64,000 nucleotides of DNA from Acanthaster planci (Eukaryota > Echinodermata > Asteroidea > Valvatida > Acanthasteridae). Under the pieces are notes generated by a model that saw nothing but the letters and a program-made list of their open reading frames with translations, made no database searches and had not been told where the DNA came from. The translations under genes were made by a program, and so were the position numbers. Shown one piece after another: positions 11,701-23,538 of the stretch; position 1 is the stretch's first letter; each line of letters begins with the position of its first letter. Where the stretch lies: the NCBI RefSeq assembly GCF_001949145.1, contig NW_019091373.1, forward strand, positions 1,919,163 to 1,983,162. The letters are read 5' to 3'.

Positions 11701-14700
11701 ACATTGATTTCAGCGTAAAACTTAAGGCTCATTCTGTTACATTCTGTGACCTTTGATTCAGTAATTCCAATTACACACTCTAGACTTTTGTTACCTTACA
11801 CATCCCCCCTAGATCTCTGTAAAGAATTTCTTAGATTCCGATTAAACAATGACCAACACAAAGGTGGGGGATGCTCTCCGTCCCATATCTTGCTACATAT
11901 AATTGCCTGGATTATCTTGGTCGTCCATCGATCCGATGATGACTGTCCTCATGTTAGTCCCTATCGATGACGTGCATGCACACGGAGATAGCTGGTTAGG
12001 CCAATTCTTGATCGGCAGACGCGGATGCAGTGGGGGCAAGGAAACTGTCCGGGGTGGTTAGGGTCAGTGGCTGATACCTTTCTTCTTGCCCGTGCTGCAG
12101 TCACTTCAGCTCGCCTCTTCTCCTCAAAGTTGTCACGCGCCTGGGTGGTGAGGGCGCGCCAGCCTTTTCTGTCCATGGCCTGCAACTCCAGCTGCCTGGG
12201 AGGGATGCCAGCATATTTGATGTTGGCCTTCATGCAATCCTTGAAAGTTTGCGTGGTCTGCCTTGGTTACGCTTACCATTGCGTAGTTAACCTTACATGA
12301 GCTGCTTTGCTTTCCGGATCACGTGACCATCCCATCGAAGCTGGGTCTTCAGTAACATGACCTCAATTCCGGTCATCTCGGCTCTGTCCTGGACCTCGAG
12401 GTTTGTGATCCAGTCTTGCCAGCGAATGTTAACGATTGACCGCAGGCTTCTCATATGAAACTTCTCCACCTGCTACAGGTGTCTTTTGTACACAGTCCAC
12501 GTCTCACATCCGTATAGGAGACTGGTGAGGACGACTGCCCTGTACACCTTGAGTTTTGTGGACAGCTGGACGCTGCGTTGGTTCAGGACACGAGTTCGGA
12601 GGCGACCAAGAGCATGATTAGCCTTGCATATCCTGGCATTTATCTCTTTATCCAGGCTGCCGTCGTTGTTGATGGTACTGCCAAGGTACTTAAAGTCATC
12701 CACCGTCTTTTGCTGTGTGCCCTCAGTTGAGATAGAGGGTGGATGGGCGGTAGAGGTGGGCGCTGGTTGGCATAGTACCATTGTCTTGCTGAGGCTTATG
12801 GTGAGGCCGAAAAGGCGGGAATCTTCTTCAAACTTATCTGCGATGAGCTGAAAATCAGTCTCCTTGTGGGCCATGAGGGCACAGTCATCAGCAAAAAGTG
12901 CCTCCAGGATGACCTTCTCTACAACTTTGGTTCTGGCATTCAGTCGGTGGAGGTCGAACAGTGAGCCATCAAGTCTGTATCTAAGGTGTACCCCAGGGTC
13001 CAAGTCCCTGACAGCGTGGTTGAGGACACAGGTGAAAAAGAGGTTGAACAAGACTGGGGCCAGAACGCATCCCTACTTGACGCCGTTGCTGACGTCAAAA
13101 GGTTCTGATATCTCTCCACCCGAGACAACCTGCCCGATCATGTTGTCCTGGAACTGAAGTCCAGGTTGACAAATTTGTCTGGGCACCCGAGCTTTGATAG
13201 GATGATCCAGAGGGCCTCCCTGTTCACTGTGTCGAAGGCTTTGGTGAGGTCGATGAAGACCGCAAACATGTCCATGTTTTGCTCAAGGCATTTTTCCTGA
13301 ACTTGACGGACGGAGAGGATCATGTCCACAGTGCTGCGGTTTGGGCAGAATCCACACTGTGTCTGGAAGGTTTCCTTCGGGTATGTTCTCAATCAGTCGA
13401 TTGAGAAAGATCCGAGCCAGTATTTTCCAAGCAATAGAACGGAGGGAGATGCCCCAGTAATTGCCACAGTCAGTCTTGCTACCCTTGTTCTTAAATAGGG
13501 AGACGACGACAGTGGCATCCCTGAAATCTTTGGGCAGTTCTTCTTCTTCCCAGATGCTGGTGAGGAGATAGTGGAAAGCGTCAAGGGCTACAGGGCCGGC
13601 CGATTTAAATATCTCCGCCGGGATTCCATCCATTCCGGGTGCTTTGCCTGAGCTGGTTTGCCTTATCGCCTTCAAGACTTCATCCATTGTAGAGGGAAGG
13701 TCGAGGCAGTGGACAATGGGCTTTTATGGGATCAGAAAAAGAGCGTGGGGGTCTACATTGGAGGGCAGGTTGAGCAGGTTGCTGAAGTGCTCTCTCCATC
13801 GTTCGTTGATGCTACATTTCTCCTCTACTCTACTCTTCTCCTTTAGTAGGGTTGAGCCGTCTGCTGACAGTAGTGGGGCAATACATGGCTTAGAAGGTCC
13901 ATAGACTTGCTTGATAGCGCTGAAGAACATTTTAGCGTTCTGCATGTCAGCGTATCTCTGGACCTCGTCTGCCTTTCTCTCCCACCATCCTGCATCTTGC
14001 GCAGTGCAATCTGGGCCTGCTTCTGGAGGTTCTTGAAGCGATAATACTTGGAAGTGGAGGAGGGGTCATTTTGCCACTCAACAAAGGCTTTCTGTTTGTC
14101 GTCCAAAAAGTTTCTCGATGTGCTCATCGTTCTCGTAAAACCAATCTTATTGAATTCATTTTTTGGGGCCTATGGTGGATTTTGCTGACGACGTCACCAG
14201 TATTCTGAACTGCTCTCACTTTTGAGTTGGGCAGCCAGTCAGCGGTCCATGGGCAGTCAGTCGGTCGTCCAGGTCTTCTGCAAATTCACTGCGTCGCTGA
14301 TGTTGCTCAAGCATGGCGACGTTGAGCGCTGGTGTGAAGACCTTTGGCGTCTTGCGGTGAGTTGGGACGATATGTAGGGATAGAGTAATCCTGACTACAC
14401 GGTGTTCCGTCCAACACTCTGCTCCACGCATGGCCCTGGTGATTCTGATGTCATGGATGTTTCTCTGGCGGCAGATGGCAAAATCTATCAAATCCCACTG
14501 TTTTGATCTTGGATGTATCCATTTTGTCTTGTACTTGTCGGCCTGTCGGAACATGGTGTTTGTGATAGCGAGGTGTTGTTCAGCACAGAGGCTCAAAAGC
14601 ATTAAGACGCCTTTCCAATTTCTGCTGTCTGCTCCAATTCTGGCGTTAAATCGCCCAGCAAGATGAACTTGTCACTGGAGGGGATGTCCCTTATAAGGGT

Positions 14701-17700
14701 GCCAAGCTCCTCATAAAAAGCTTCCTTTACTTCATCGCTGCTGGTAAGGGTTGGAGCGTACTCACTGATCAGGGTAACGTGCCGGGTACGGTTTAGAGGG
14801 AAGCGGAGTTTCATGAAACGTTCATTCACTGATGTTAGTAGATCAGGGAGTTGTTTGAGGAGGGATGTCTTGATGGCCAGCCCTACTCCATGAATTCCCT
14901 CTTCATCTTTGGCCTTGCCTTTCCAAAAAAGGCGTAGCCACCTTTCAGTTCATACACAGATCCTTCTTCAGCAATTCTGGTCTCGCTGAAGGCCTGGGAA
15001 CTGCTGGGCTATAACATCTGGCCAATTACCACTTTCTAGCATGTTCGGTATGGCCGGAGCCAGAGCGCAGCGAGCGCTTGCTATGCACCGTCTGTTTCAC
15101 AACCACGAAACCCCTTTATACACTATGATCGCCGCCGCAATTTGTCGCTGTTAATCTGCATCCTTAATGCTTTGTGTAATGAAGTATAGGGAATTGAATA
15201 TTCATGTATTCGTTGGTGTTTGATATGATCTCATATGCAATGTCAAATTTAATGAGTGTGCAGTTACTTGCATTACGCTGTGCGCCCGAAATGCATACTT
15301 GCAGTAATTGCCATTAATGAGCGCTTTCTTCTGAGGTCATTTTGGGAATAAATAGCCCCGTTGTTTACAAGATTTGTCTTTTGTTTGAGTCATTTTTATT
15401 ATGGCATTTGTACAAAAGTGTATTTTACGAGATTTCATGCTCACCCCCTGTGATGAAATAGGACATTTATTTGTTATGAACTTAACTGTCCTGTGGTGGT
15501 CAACATGTTGTTGGCCAGTCCTAGCCAAATTCGTACAAAGACTTTGAAAACTGATGTTTTGAGGTGACCAAACGAAATTACAAACATTGCATGGATAATG
15601 GAAAAGTGCATCAAAATTTAAAAAGTTTATTCACGATGGCAAACGTAGGTCTAATATCAGGGTAGTACAGGGAAGTATGGACGTGTTGACTGCACGATAC
15701 AGACTTCAGGAAACTTTGATTTATGAACACCTCGACACGAATGAGTGACTGAAACCCGCGGGATCACAGTTAATAAATTCCTATATAATTTTTCAAAACA
15801 TTCAACATTCAAAGCAAGTCACCTAATTTCTTAGTTCTATTCATCGTGATGCCATTCGCTAACTACTTCTCTTTCAATTTGCGTGGCTTTCGCCTGATTT
15901 TGTAGCGATTTAAATTTTTAAGTGGTGGGCAACATTCCAGCACTTGTTCTCAATGCTCATGAAATATTTTAAATGAAATATAAACTGCGAATGTGAAATC
16001 ATTCCGAAGGTCCTCGAGTTCGCACGACGGTAATAAACCCCTCCAGGGCATTGTTTGGCGTCCAACGGACAGGCCTTGATTGGCGTCAGTCGGACAAATA
16101 TCTCAGAGAAATGGCGGTATCCCTAACCATGGAGCGAAACCCAACCGATAAAACGCACTTGGGGTGACAGGAGAGCAGTACTGAATATGGACTCAGGAAA
16201 CAACGTCTGCTAGAAAGGCTATAAAAATGAAATAAACATCCACAAGCATTTGAAGAGAGAATGGCGCGTGCTGTTTGACCCATTTGTTGCTCCTTGAAAG
16301 GCAACTTAGGACAAGTACTGGGGGTCGCAAGGGGGAGTGAAGTGCCGTAGCTCTGAGGACGTATGGCAGAACTCAAAGGAGCTAAAGCAAAATAAGGACG
16401 CTGAGAGAACAAATTGGGACACCGAGGAAAATTAATTATAAAGTGCAGCATTTAGATTATGTGCTAAGCAGGAATGGAAAATATAGATGATTAATGCCTA
16501 CACAATAATAACGTGCTGCAAATTAACTGTCATCTTGTTTGTGTCTTTATCAACTAATTATGTGACTACAGGACTAGAGTGGTCTCCAGTCCGGAGTTTT
16601 CCAAAGCCCAGTACCATTCCAACGCACCTGAAAATTCCTACCGATGCCACTGATACGAAATGTCTTTTTGTGTCGCTGATGGATACAGAATCGATTCCAT
16701 ATTGTAAAATGTAAAAGGCTATCCCATCCTTTTTAAATTAGTGAAAAATAAAAGGAAATTAATATGAGAACTATGGCAGAGTGACGTCACTTACCGCATA
16801 GGCTGTTTTGCTCTTGGCCGATGCAATGCCAAATCCGCCACATATAACCACCTAAGTAGTAATACAAACGCACCCGATGAGAAATAACTTCTTGTATTGT
16901 GGCCTCTATGTTGTTTCTTATTAATTCAGGTTCTTGGGGTAAACATTATTTTGGGCTAATAATACTTTTCTAAAATGTATTACTTCCTCTAAAATCTATG
17001 CTTGTATATTTAAAAGGAAATACGTGTAGAAAGTCGAATATAGAATATCCAGTTCAGGCAAAGAGTATACAATCTCGGAAAATCCTTTGTAAGGACAATT
17101 GAGCGGACCTCTTGATAAATGTTTCGGGAGAAATAAAACAAAGTGACGATAACAATTTTATGCTTTTTGCTCCTGCCTGAATGAGGAGGGAGTTCAATTC
17201 ATCAGTGAAAGAGTGCACACGAACACTTTCACGGTGTGATCTCAACATGATCCCGCGTGCCACCCTGAACTGTGAAGGTTCACCGAAATTTATTAAGTAT
17301 TTATAGCAGTAACTGACAAAGCAAATTAAAGTTCATCAATTATTTCAGTTGCATTTTGTGCAACGCAACAGAGTGTGGTTCAAGGCTATGAAGACTGATG
17401 TGTAGTTGTGCCGACAATGAGCATCGACAGGGTGCTGGGAATCGATTATTTTTCCAACACCGTTTGCTACTATGCCCCTATTTCGCACAACTCTCAAGCG
17501 AATTGCTTGAATTATTTTTCTAATGGTAAAGAAAACAAATGCCCCGACAGACTCCTGGCAGAACGATGTCGCAGTGGGGGTCAAAATGTGATTGAATTTT
17601 GGGTGTAATTTTAGGGAATAAAATACAATCCACCGGAGGCTGTGTGGTATTTGCACTGTATATGCTGCTTCAGTGAAGGTGTGAAGAACGGGTCAATATA

Positions 17701-18460
17701 CGCTTAGTATATTGACAGTTATGATGAGATCATGTGAAAAAAAGGGCTGAATATTCTTTGAAAATGACACACTTAAAGGAAGGTTTTCTAATTATTCACA
17801 CTTCAATAATCTGCTAAATGAAGACCTGTACAATCTTGGCCGACACTAGTCTCGTGTTAATCAGTGTGGATTCGAAGGATGCTAAATAAAGGCTAAATCA
17901 AAACCACAATTTTTGCAATGTGTTTTTGGAGCTTCGATAAGATAGGAGGATATACAATTTAAAATTTTATACAGTGAAATGATATTTTGAAAAGGCCCCG
18001 ATGTCGTGTTGAAATTGCTGATGACTGTTTACTTCACAATACTTGAAATTCTAAGTTTTTGAAAACGTTAATCTTAGAAATGTTCTGATAAAAAACTACG
18101 TGCACTTGTAAACAAAGCGTAAATCATCCGTACACAGGCCTATTATTTGTGGTGTAAAATCAGCACTCAGTGAAGTAAACTTACGCAACCACCACTCCAG
18201 ATGGGAGCCACGGTGTAGGCCAGCCAGATGGGTGACTGACCAAAGAGGACGATGCCCGTTGCGGCGCAGATCCCTCCAAATACGAAGTGGGGGAGGGCCA
18301 GCACGACCAGTACGGCCGTGATGACCCGCATGCTGGTGATCTTGTCCTCCTTGGTGGTGGGGACAGACTGGTCCGGGTCACCATTTGCGGCTGTTGGCTC
18401 CACCAGGGACGCCCCACGATCGGTGCTAGAGGTGCTTTTTTCGGCTGCTGTTGCTGTCAT
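8777..18460 (-). CDS. MS4A/CD20-like four-transmembrane protein (3' end not found)
   Basis: Three coding exons join in phase 0: 18460-18185 (92 codons), 16851-16795 (19 codons) and 9079-8777 (101 codons). All have GT-AG junctions. The start is the ATG at 18460, giving MTATAAEK and a polar ~40-residue N-terminus. Hydrophobic segment 1 is about residues 43-73; segment 2 spans the first junction (WLAYTVAPIWSGGC then VVICGGFGIASAKSKTAYA). Segment 3 (ILCFTAASVVSLITCVV) is followed by a loop with an NHTT glycosylation sequon, then segment 4 (ALSTTAVACAFSVLSAIVSGLIAW) and a basic tail KKEQKIRGRRR. This topology, and the small-residue-rich segment 2 followed by a short Lys-rich loop, fit the MS4A/CD20/TMEM176 family of membrane proteins, some of which work with receptors or channels. 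The frame is open at the donor at 8776, so at least one more exon follows. An upstream ATG at 18517 is in frame and possible. Confidence 0.7.
10880..11520 (+). mobile_element. Decayed LINE reverse-transcriptase relic
   Basis: Read on the plus strand with several frame changes, this stretch keeps recognisable non-LTR reverse-transcriptase pieces in the right order. They are TLKEVKAAI near 10930, a DDPDHIPPEFLKNAI-like piece near 10970-11020, EWRKGIV near 11080, FLARLAPLLTKHGRLEQS followed by FTAGR near 11190-11255, and after an internal deletion VGSKISNTGVSETD and GLASSAMNG near 11410-11500. The palm domain with its FADD box is missing. It lies in intron 2 of the MS4A-like gene, opposite in orientation to that gene and to the larger LINE at 11900-15060. 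It is non-functional. Confidence 0.65.
11900..15060 (-). mobile_element. Broken non-LTR retrotransposon (LINE) with endonuclease, reverse transcriptase and C-terminal zinc knuckle
   Basis: A nearly full-length but inactive LINE. Reading leftward, an APE-type endonuclease occupies about 15000-14220 (SETRIAEEGSVYEL, ISEYAPTLTSSDEVKEAFYEEL, DKFILLGDL, QWDLIDFAIC). The reverse transcriptase covers about 13690-12470 (GKAPGMDGIPAEIFKSAG, GNYWGISL, AVFIDLTKAFDTVNREALW, FADDCALMAH at 12895-12866, DFKYLGSTINNDGSLD, LLYGCETWTVYKRHL). A C-terminal piece at 12233-11961 ends in CPHC..GLTSYLRVH, where a C2H2 finger has Tyr in place of its first His. Breaks include a TAG at 13075-13073 inside the GVKQGC motif, another stop near 12475, several frameshifts and a deletion near 12240-12300. 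The 3' end runs into a GGATCGATGGACGACC-like tail near 11925. It sits in intron 2 of the MS4A-like gene in the same orientation as that gene. Confidence 0.9.
15061..16794. other. Intronic stretch, nothing recognised
   Basis: Rest of the second intron of the MS4A-like gene, upstream of the LINE. It is AT-rich and has no reading frame resembling a known protein. A CRE-like TGACGTCA (16782-16789) lies just inside the donor of the 57-bp exon; its position in an intron makes a regulatory role doubtful. Confidence 0.4.
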
Positions 18461-20970
18461 TCTGGTTCGTTGTGTTCGTTGGTTATGGTCTCGAAAGACG
18501 CTCTGCCATAAATACACATGTGAAAGTTAATGTACACCACAAAAAGAGAAATTATCCGCGTTTTCATATACTCGAACGCTGATTCAACTTGACGACTCTG
18601 GATGCATGTCTTCACCTGTGCAAGCGCATTTTAGATCGTTATTGCTCCAGTCAGGGACTAATATCTTTTGACGAGTAAGAGGATTTGAGAACAAACCAAA
18701 ACAGACCATAAGCATCCACCCCCCCCCACCCCTCGAACTTGTATTTTCCACACAAATCTGTTCCAACACAGTCTTTAAGCAAAGTGTTTGATGTACGACA
18801 CCGCCCGCAGCCTTCGTACTTGGGTGGACTGTTCGTGGCTGGTTTTTCACATACTTTTTTCAATTTCAGAATTTTCGATTCGGAGCCACGGAACATTTTC
18901 TGAGCACCATTAAAAAACAACGAAAGAAATCGTTTGCGATGTCTTGATTGAAACTCGCAACTGGGACATGTGATGTGTCCCTCAGGGACCACCATACTTT
19001 TCAATTCCTCGTAAACGTAATTGACGAAGACTTATTTAATTTTCCTTCTCGGGGTAGACCCCGTCCTGCTCTGCACAGCATGGGTGGTTAGACAAGCTAT
19101 TTAATGGTGGTCGTGACTGCAGTGCATTCTGCTGACCATAATCATATCTGCATAGGTAGGCTAACAACGTGTTTGAATTGCAAACAATGCCTAGCAAAAT
19201 ATTAATTATATAATCTGTTTTAATTTATACATAGGTGATTGAGTTTTGAAACGATTTGCTGTTATTTAGAAATTTTTGTGAAGTATATCTCTATTGTAGT
19301 ATATTCACGTTGGGCTTGTATATCATGCCTGATTTTACGTATTGCAATGTTGACATACTTTGGATAGAAACAGCAGTGTGGGCCTACTCTCCTGCGCGGA
19401 GAGTTAAATAATACAATAGCGGGTGATTGATTTCTTTTTCCGATAAAAATGTGTGAATTCCAGAACCTAAACATATCCCAAAACTCTACGCATATCAAAC
19501 TTCTTTAACAACGACATTGGCCAATTTTCATTAATGAAATAGAAGTAATTATCCGGTCGATAGCAGTAATACACGTTTTTGCGATATCATTACATTTAAA
19601 TCCTAAAACGCTGGCGTTGTGCATGTGCTTTTTTCAAATGAATGATAACATTTTCAGTGTCCTCAATAGCTACTCACACACATCAACGTGCATGCCACAA
19701 TCCAATCGAATTACATACGAGCCGACGACATTTCCACAACGCCGCTCTGTTGTCTGCAGATAATTGCTTGGCACCTAATAGCTCTCAAACACACGTGACC
19801 CAGCGTCAAATTCGGTCGATAACTGCCTGAGGGCAGCAAAATATTAGGGATGCGAACCAAGCGCGATAAATAGCAGAACCCAAGTTGTTTCCTAAAATAG
19901 TAAATAGCTCCTGTCGCTACTACAGTCACTCTCAAACTGTGCTTCCTTTCTGTATTTTTGAAACGCAGAAAAGGGTTATCCGCAATAAAATTGTTCTGCA
20001 TAGTCGTAAACACATTTCATCTGGGCGAGCATAGTTTCTGAAGGTGTTCTTACGCACGTCCTAAAATACATTGAACATCAGGTGAGGCAACCTCAAATAT
20101 GGTTGGATCATAATGGAGGAATATCGAAGCTTCACCTTCCGATACATTCCGTATGATTTTGGCCGATTGCTTATTCGCAACCATGTCCATCGAGTGGCGT
20201 GTTCAGAGGTGATGGACAGTCATTGGGGGATAAATTTTGCCCCACCCCCAATTGGATACGCCACTGGGCCTATGAAATTTCTACGCGATAGGTTACATGC
20301 GTGTAATAATCAGAGGTCTTACAATCATAAGGTTACAGAATGGTGCATATTTTATACTAATTGGAGGACCGTTTAATTAATCATCTGTGGAATCGAATAT
20401 GTATTTTATTAAATGCAGGGCATCATTATTTGTCAAGCACTCTTAAAAAACATTGGAGAAATTCCATGGATTTAAAATAACTCGCAAGTGTATTTTTGAT
20501 GGTAGTTAAGGTTGACAGTGTTCCTTTACCTTTTCAATTGCGAGTATACATTATTTCGTCTGGCACTACATCCGTGCATAGGATTTACACTTGTACATAT
20601 ACACGTCAATGGAGTTTTTGTCTAATAGATCCGAACGACTATTACCATTTGCTGTCCGTGGTAGATAGCAAAAGAAAGACACTCGCACTGATCTCAACAC
20701 ACGCGGTATTCGACACGGGATAACAGTTACGGTAATGAAAACCTTCTAGAATAGTCAGTATCATACGAAGTACACCATGGAACCCCCCCCCCCATTTCTT
20801 CCTTCTTCGGAGAGTGCAATAACAGAACGACTGATTCTAAAGCGTCATTTGATATCCGTAATCATGGCATTCTAGCAAAAGTATACATACCCACTCGCCT
20901 GTCACAAATTCCAGACTGTCCCCTTTTCAATGTTTATAGATTGTCAGATGAGACGATGTGTCATCCATGA
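18461..20970. other. Upstream region of the MS4A-like gene, no further gene seen
   Basis: This should hold the 5' UTR and promoter of the minus-strand MS4A-like gene. No TATA box or initiator could be assigned. The minus-strand frame at 18651-19004 is open but unlike any family I know. At 20252-20266 the plus strand reads TTGGATACGCCACTG after a C-rich run. Its complement CAGTGGCGTATCCAA is a hAT-like transposon end, so the open frame over 20113-20376 is probably transposon debris. Confidence 0.4.
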
Positions 20971-20974
20971 GTCC

Positions 20975-21061
20975 TAGCAGCCCTGCATCCACTCACAATC
21001 CTCGCAGTACGTGCCGTTGATGGGCACGGGGATACCGTTGGATGGTCCTCGTGCAATGGTG
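20975..21061 (-). CDS. Possible short terminal exon, unknown protein
   Basis: On the minus strand an acceptor-like TTCCTATAG is followed by an open stretch ending in the residues ARGPSNGIPVPINGTYCEDC, then EWMQGC and a TAG stop near 20976. Codon choice is GC-rich at third positions, as in the recognised exons nearby and unlike the flanking AT-rich DNA. Three cysteines crowd the C-terminus and NGT is a glycosylation sequon, which could suit a secreted or membrane protein. No upstream exon on the same strand was found between 21062 and the COA6 3' UTR, so the parent gene is unidentified. It may be a chance frame. Confidence 0.3.
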
Positions 21062-22920
21062 CTATAGGAAGCGAGATGTGATGCAGGTTACGTTAATACG
21101 GAGTTCTACGGAAAAGGTTAGATGTCGCTGGCGAATGTTATCGTAAATTCGGCTCTGTACATAATCATCCGGCGCGCAGCGCTTTCGTGTTCCGCCGATG
21201 GGGAAGGAGTAGCTAGTAAGTGAAAGCAATGGCGACGGCGGTTCGGCTGTTTGGTGACGTCGTGGCGCCAGGCCAGCGGGCCTGACGAGTCAGGTTGATT
21301 ATGATTCAGGTTGCCGACGACTCTTGCAAAAGACGAAATAACCAGAGGGGACCTTTACTGCTGCTCACGGTGATAGTAAAATAATATTTATCTTGCTGAT
21401 AAATATTGCATCGTTAAATAATATTGGATCGTTTTACTGGTGTACGACCTTAAAAAAAAGAAAAGAGTATCCACTTCGTATATTGAGTTCCCCATATTCA
21501 GATTGCCTGTAGTTTTTGATGTAGGCTAGAAATGCCACATAACTTTTACCCATTACTAGAATTCATTTTGACCTTAAAATTATTGGAGAATCCTCAATCT
21601 GACCGTGCTCAAGGAAAGAAATAAAGTATTATAAACTTGCATCTTTTGGTATGGATAGGCCTTAGGGAGAACCCCAACAGGAACACTATACTCGCCCGAA
21701 GGAATTCACGCAGGTAGTTTCAGCAAAGGGATGAGACCTCCCCAGCGTCACTATGCCATCTTTAAAAACGACGTAAATGACGTAACACAACATTGGACGA
21801 AAATTAATTCATACATGAAAAACTCTTCGAGCCATTTTCAGTAACAAGTAAAACCTTGACACGTATTAAATCTAAATCAATGCACGTTTCACCTTAATTT
21901 GTGGAACTGTGCAATCTTTATTCTATTCAGACTTTTTCAAATGAATTTTTATAAGTAGTCACTTGCGACTCGCTATGAATGCCATACTGCCGTTAGAGGG
22001 CAGCAGATGTGCGTGAACTTCCGTTGACATCTACAAGCGACATACATTTACTTCATTAAGAACAAGCAACGTAACTCAGTGAAATATTCTGTGACCCTTT
22101 TCTTGTCAATTGGGAGAAAAATTACATTCTGTACATATTCGGGAGGCAATAGGAAACAGGGTGAAAGGCTCGAAATGTCACTTTTCTCTTTACTTGTGGC
22201 AGGTGCTCTAACGTGTTTTTCCATCATTCCGAAATAGTGAACTACGAGTGTCGTTTTTTTTTCAGCTGTCTAGTGTAGTAAGATTTGTTAGCAACTTTAT
22301 AGTTGTTTGAGGCACTATAAAGGGTGTAAAAAAGGATAGTTTATAAGCTAGCAGCTCTACAATCACGGGTGAATGAGCAACCATGTTTTTCAAGCCTTCT
22401 TCCGAGTTGGGCTGATGCTTACCTGCGCTTTTCTTTGCACTCGGGCATTGAATATGCAAATTCAAATAATACACGTTCTTTGCAATTATTATTTATTCTG
22501 ATTATGCTTAAAGAAGATAAATATTTACATATTCCTTTCAGCAACATCTTTCAAACGTCTACCTTCCCTGTCCACACATTTTTACAGCGAGAATGCATTT
22601 CTTGGACAGCTTGTCTCGCCACTAATGGTTTTACTGTGTAAGACGTTGACTTTGTTCAGAAGTGGGCCCGTAACTCGGCAACACCATGTGGACTTGGACT
22701 TGAAAAAAAAGGTCCTGGAATGCCCCAAACTAAACTGATTGCAGGGTGTAAGATCAAATGACCTACAAGTGACCATTCAAGTGTAGGATTGAGGGCAATC
22801 ACTCAATCTTCAAAGTGTTCCCTCTATCGATCTTTGACAATAAGAAGACGGTGAGCTGGGGCACTTTCCTGTTTTCACCACAGACGTCTGAAGACACCAC
22901 GGCCTCGAGCCGAGACATGA
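21062..22920. other. Intergenic stretch with a CpG-dense patch
   Basis: Mostly AT-rich and featureless. About 21165-21300 is an exception, with roughly 18 CpG dinucleotides in 140 bases (GGCGCGCAGCGC, GGCGACGGCGG, GACGTCGTGGCGCC). This may be a promoter of an unseen transcript or a 5' UTR exon of the MS4A-like gene; no reading frame confirms either. A small hairpin AATATTTATC-TTGCT-GATAAATATT lies near 21383-21407. Confidence 0.35.
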
Positions 22921-22936
22921 TTATCGTACGTACTAC

Positions 22937-22942
22937 TTTATT
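22937..22942 (-). terminator. Candidate poly(A) signal for COA6
   Basis: TTTATT on the plus strand gives AATAAA on the minus strand, about 600 bases after the COA6 stop codon. It would define a 3' UTR of roughly 0.6 kb. Inferred from the hexamer alone. Confidence 0.45.
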
Positions 22943-23538
22943 GAAAAAAGAGCATTTACAAAATTCAAATTAAAAGGTGCAAACCTCTTATTTTATACAG
23001 TTCACAGGGTTGGAGTATTCACACGTAGAATGCTCTTGTGCAAGTTATTTTGTTGCCCCATTTTACTACAGAACGTCATAAAAACATCTCAAATCAGCAA
23101 AGCAAAGAAAGAACTTTTTATCACAGGTTACATGCTTCAGTTAAGTTGACACAAAGTGCAACTGTCAGTTCCACAAAGGTAGTAGTTCATTTTGTGTAGC
23201 ACATAAACATTTGGAATTCACTTATAAAAATAGCGCAATGTAACACCTGTTCCACCATGAATCATGCTTTCCCCATAAGGGTCACACTTTGCTAAAACGA
23301 GTACATTCTCGATGTGCCGAGACCATTTTAACCAGCCATCTCGTAGCGCACTCTCTGCCATTTCCAAATGTTTAAAGCTCTTCTGCCTTCAATCAAACAA
23401 AATGCTTGCATCTCATGATATCTGCTTGATGCTACGAGGCACAGTGGCGACACTACTCCGACATGAAGCTCAAGCACAAGAAACACCCTTCAACTCTTGA
23501 TTTCCGAGTCCTCACACAAGTCGGTTTTTCATGGCCAG

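Noticed and set aside
18651-19004. 117-codon minus-strand frame with several CxxC pairs
   Set aside because: It contains a long C/G run and lacks the spacing of any zinc-finger family I know; likely chance.
20113-20376. 87-codon plus-strand frame
   Set aside because: It overlaps a hAT-like terminus and C-runs, so it is probably transposon debris.
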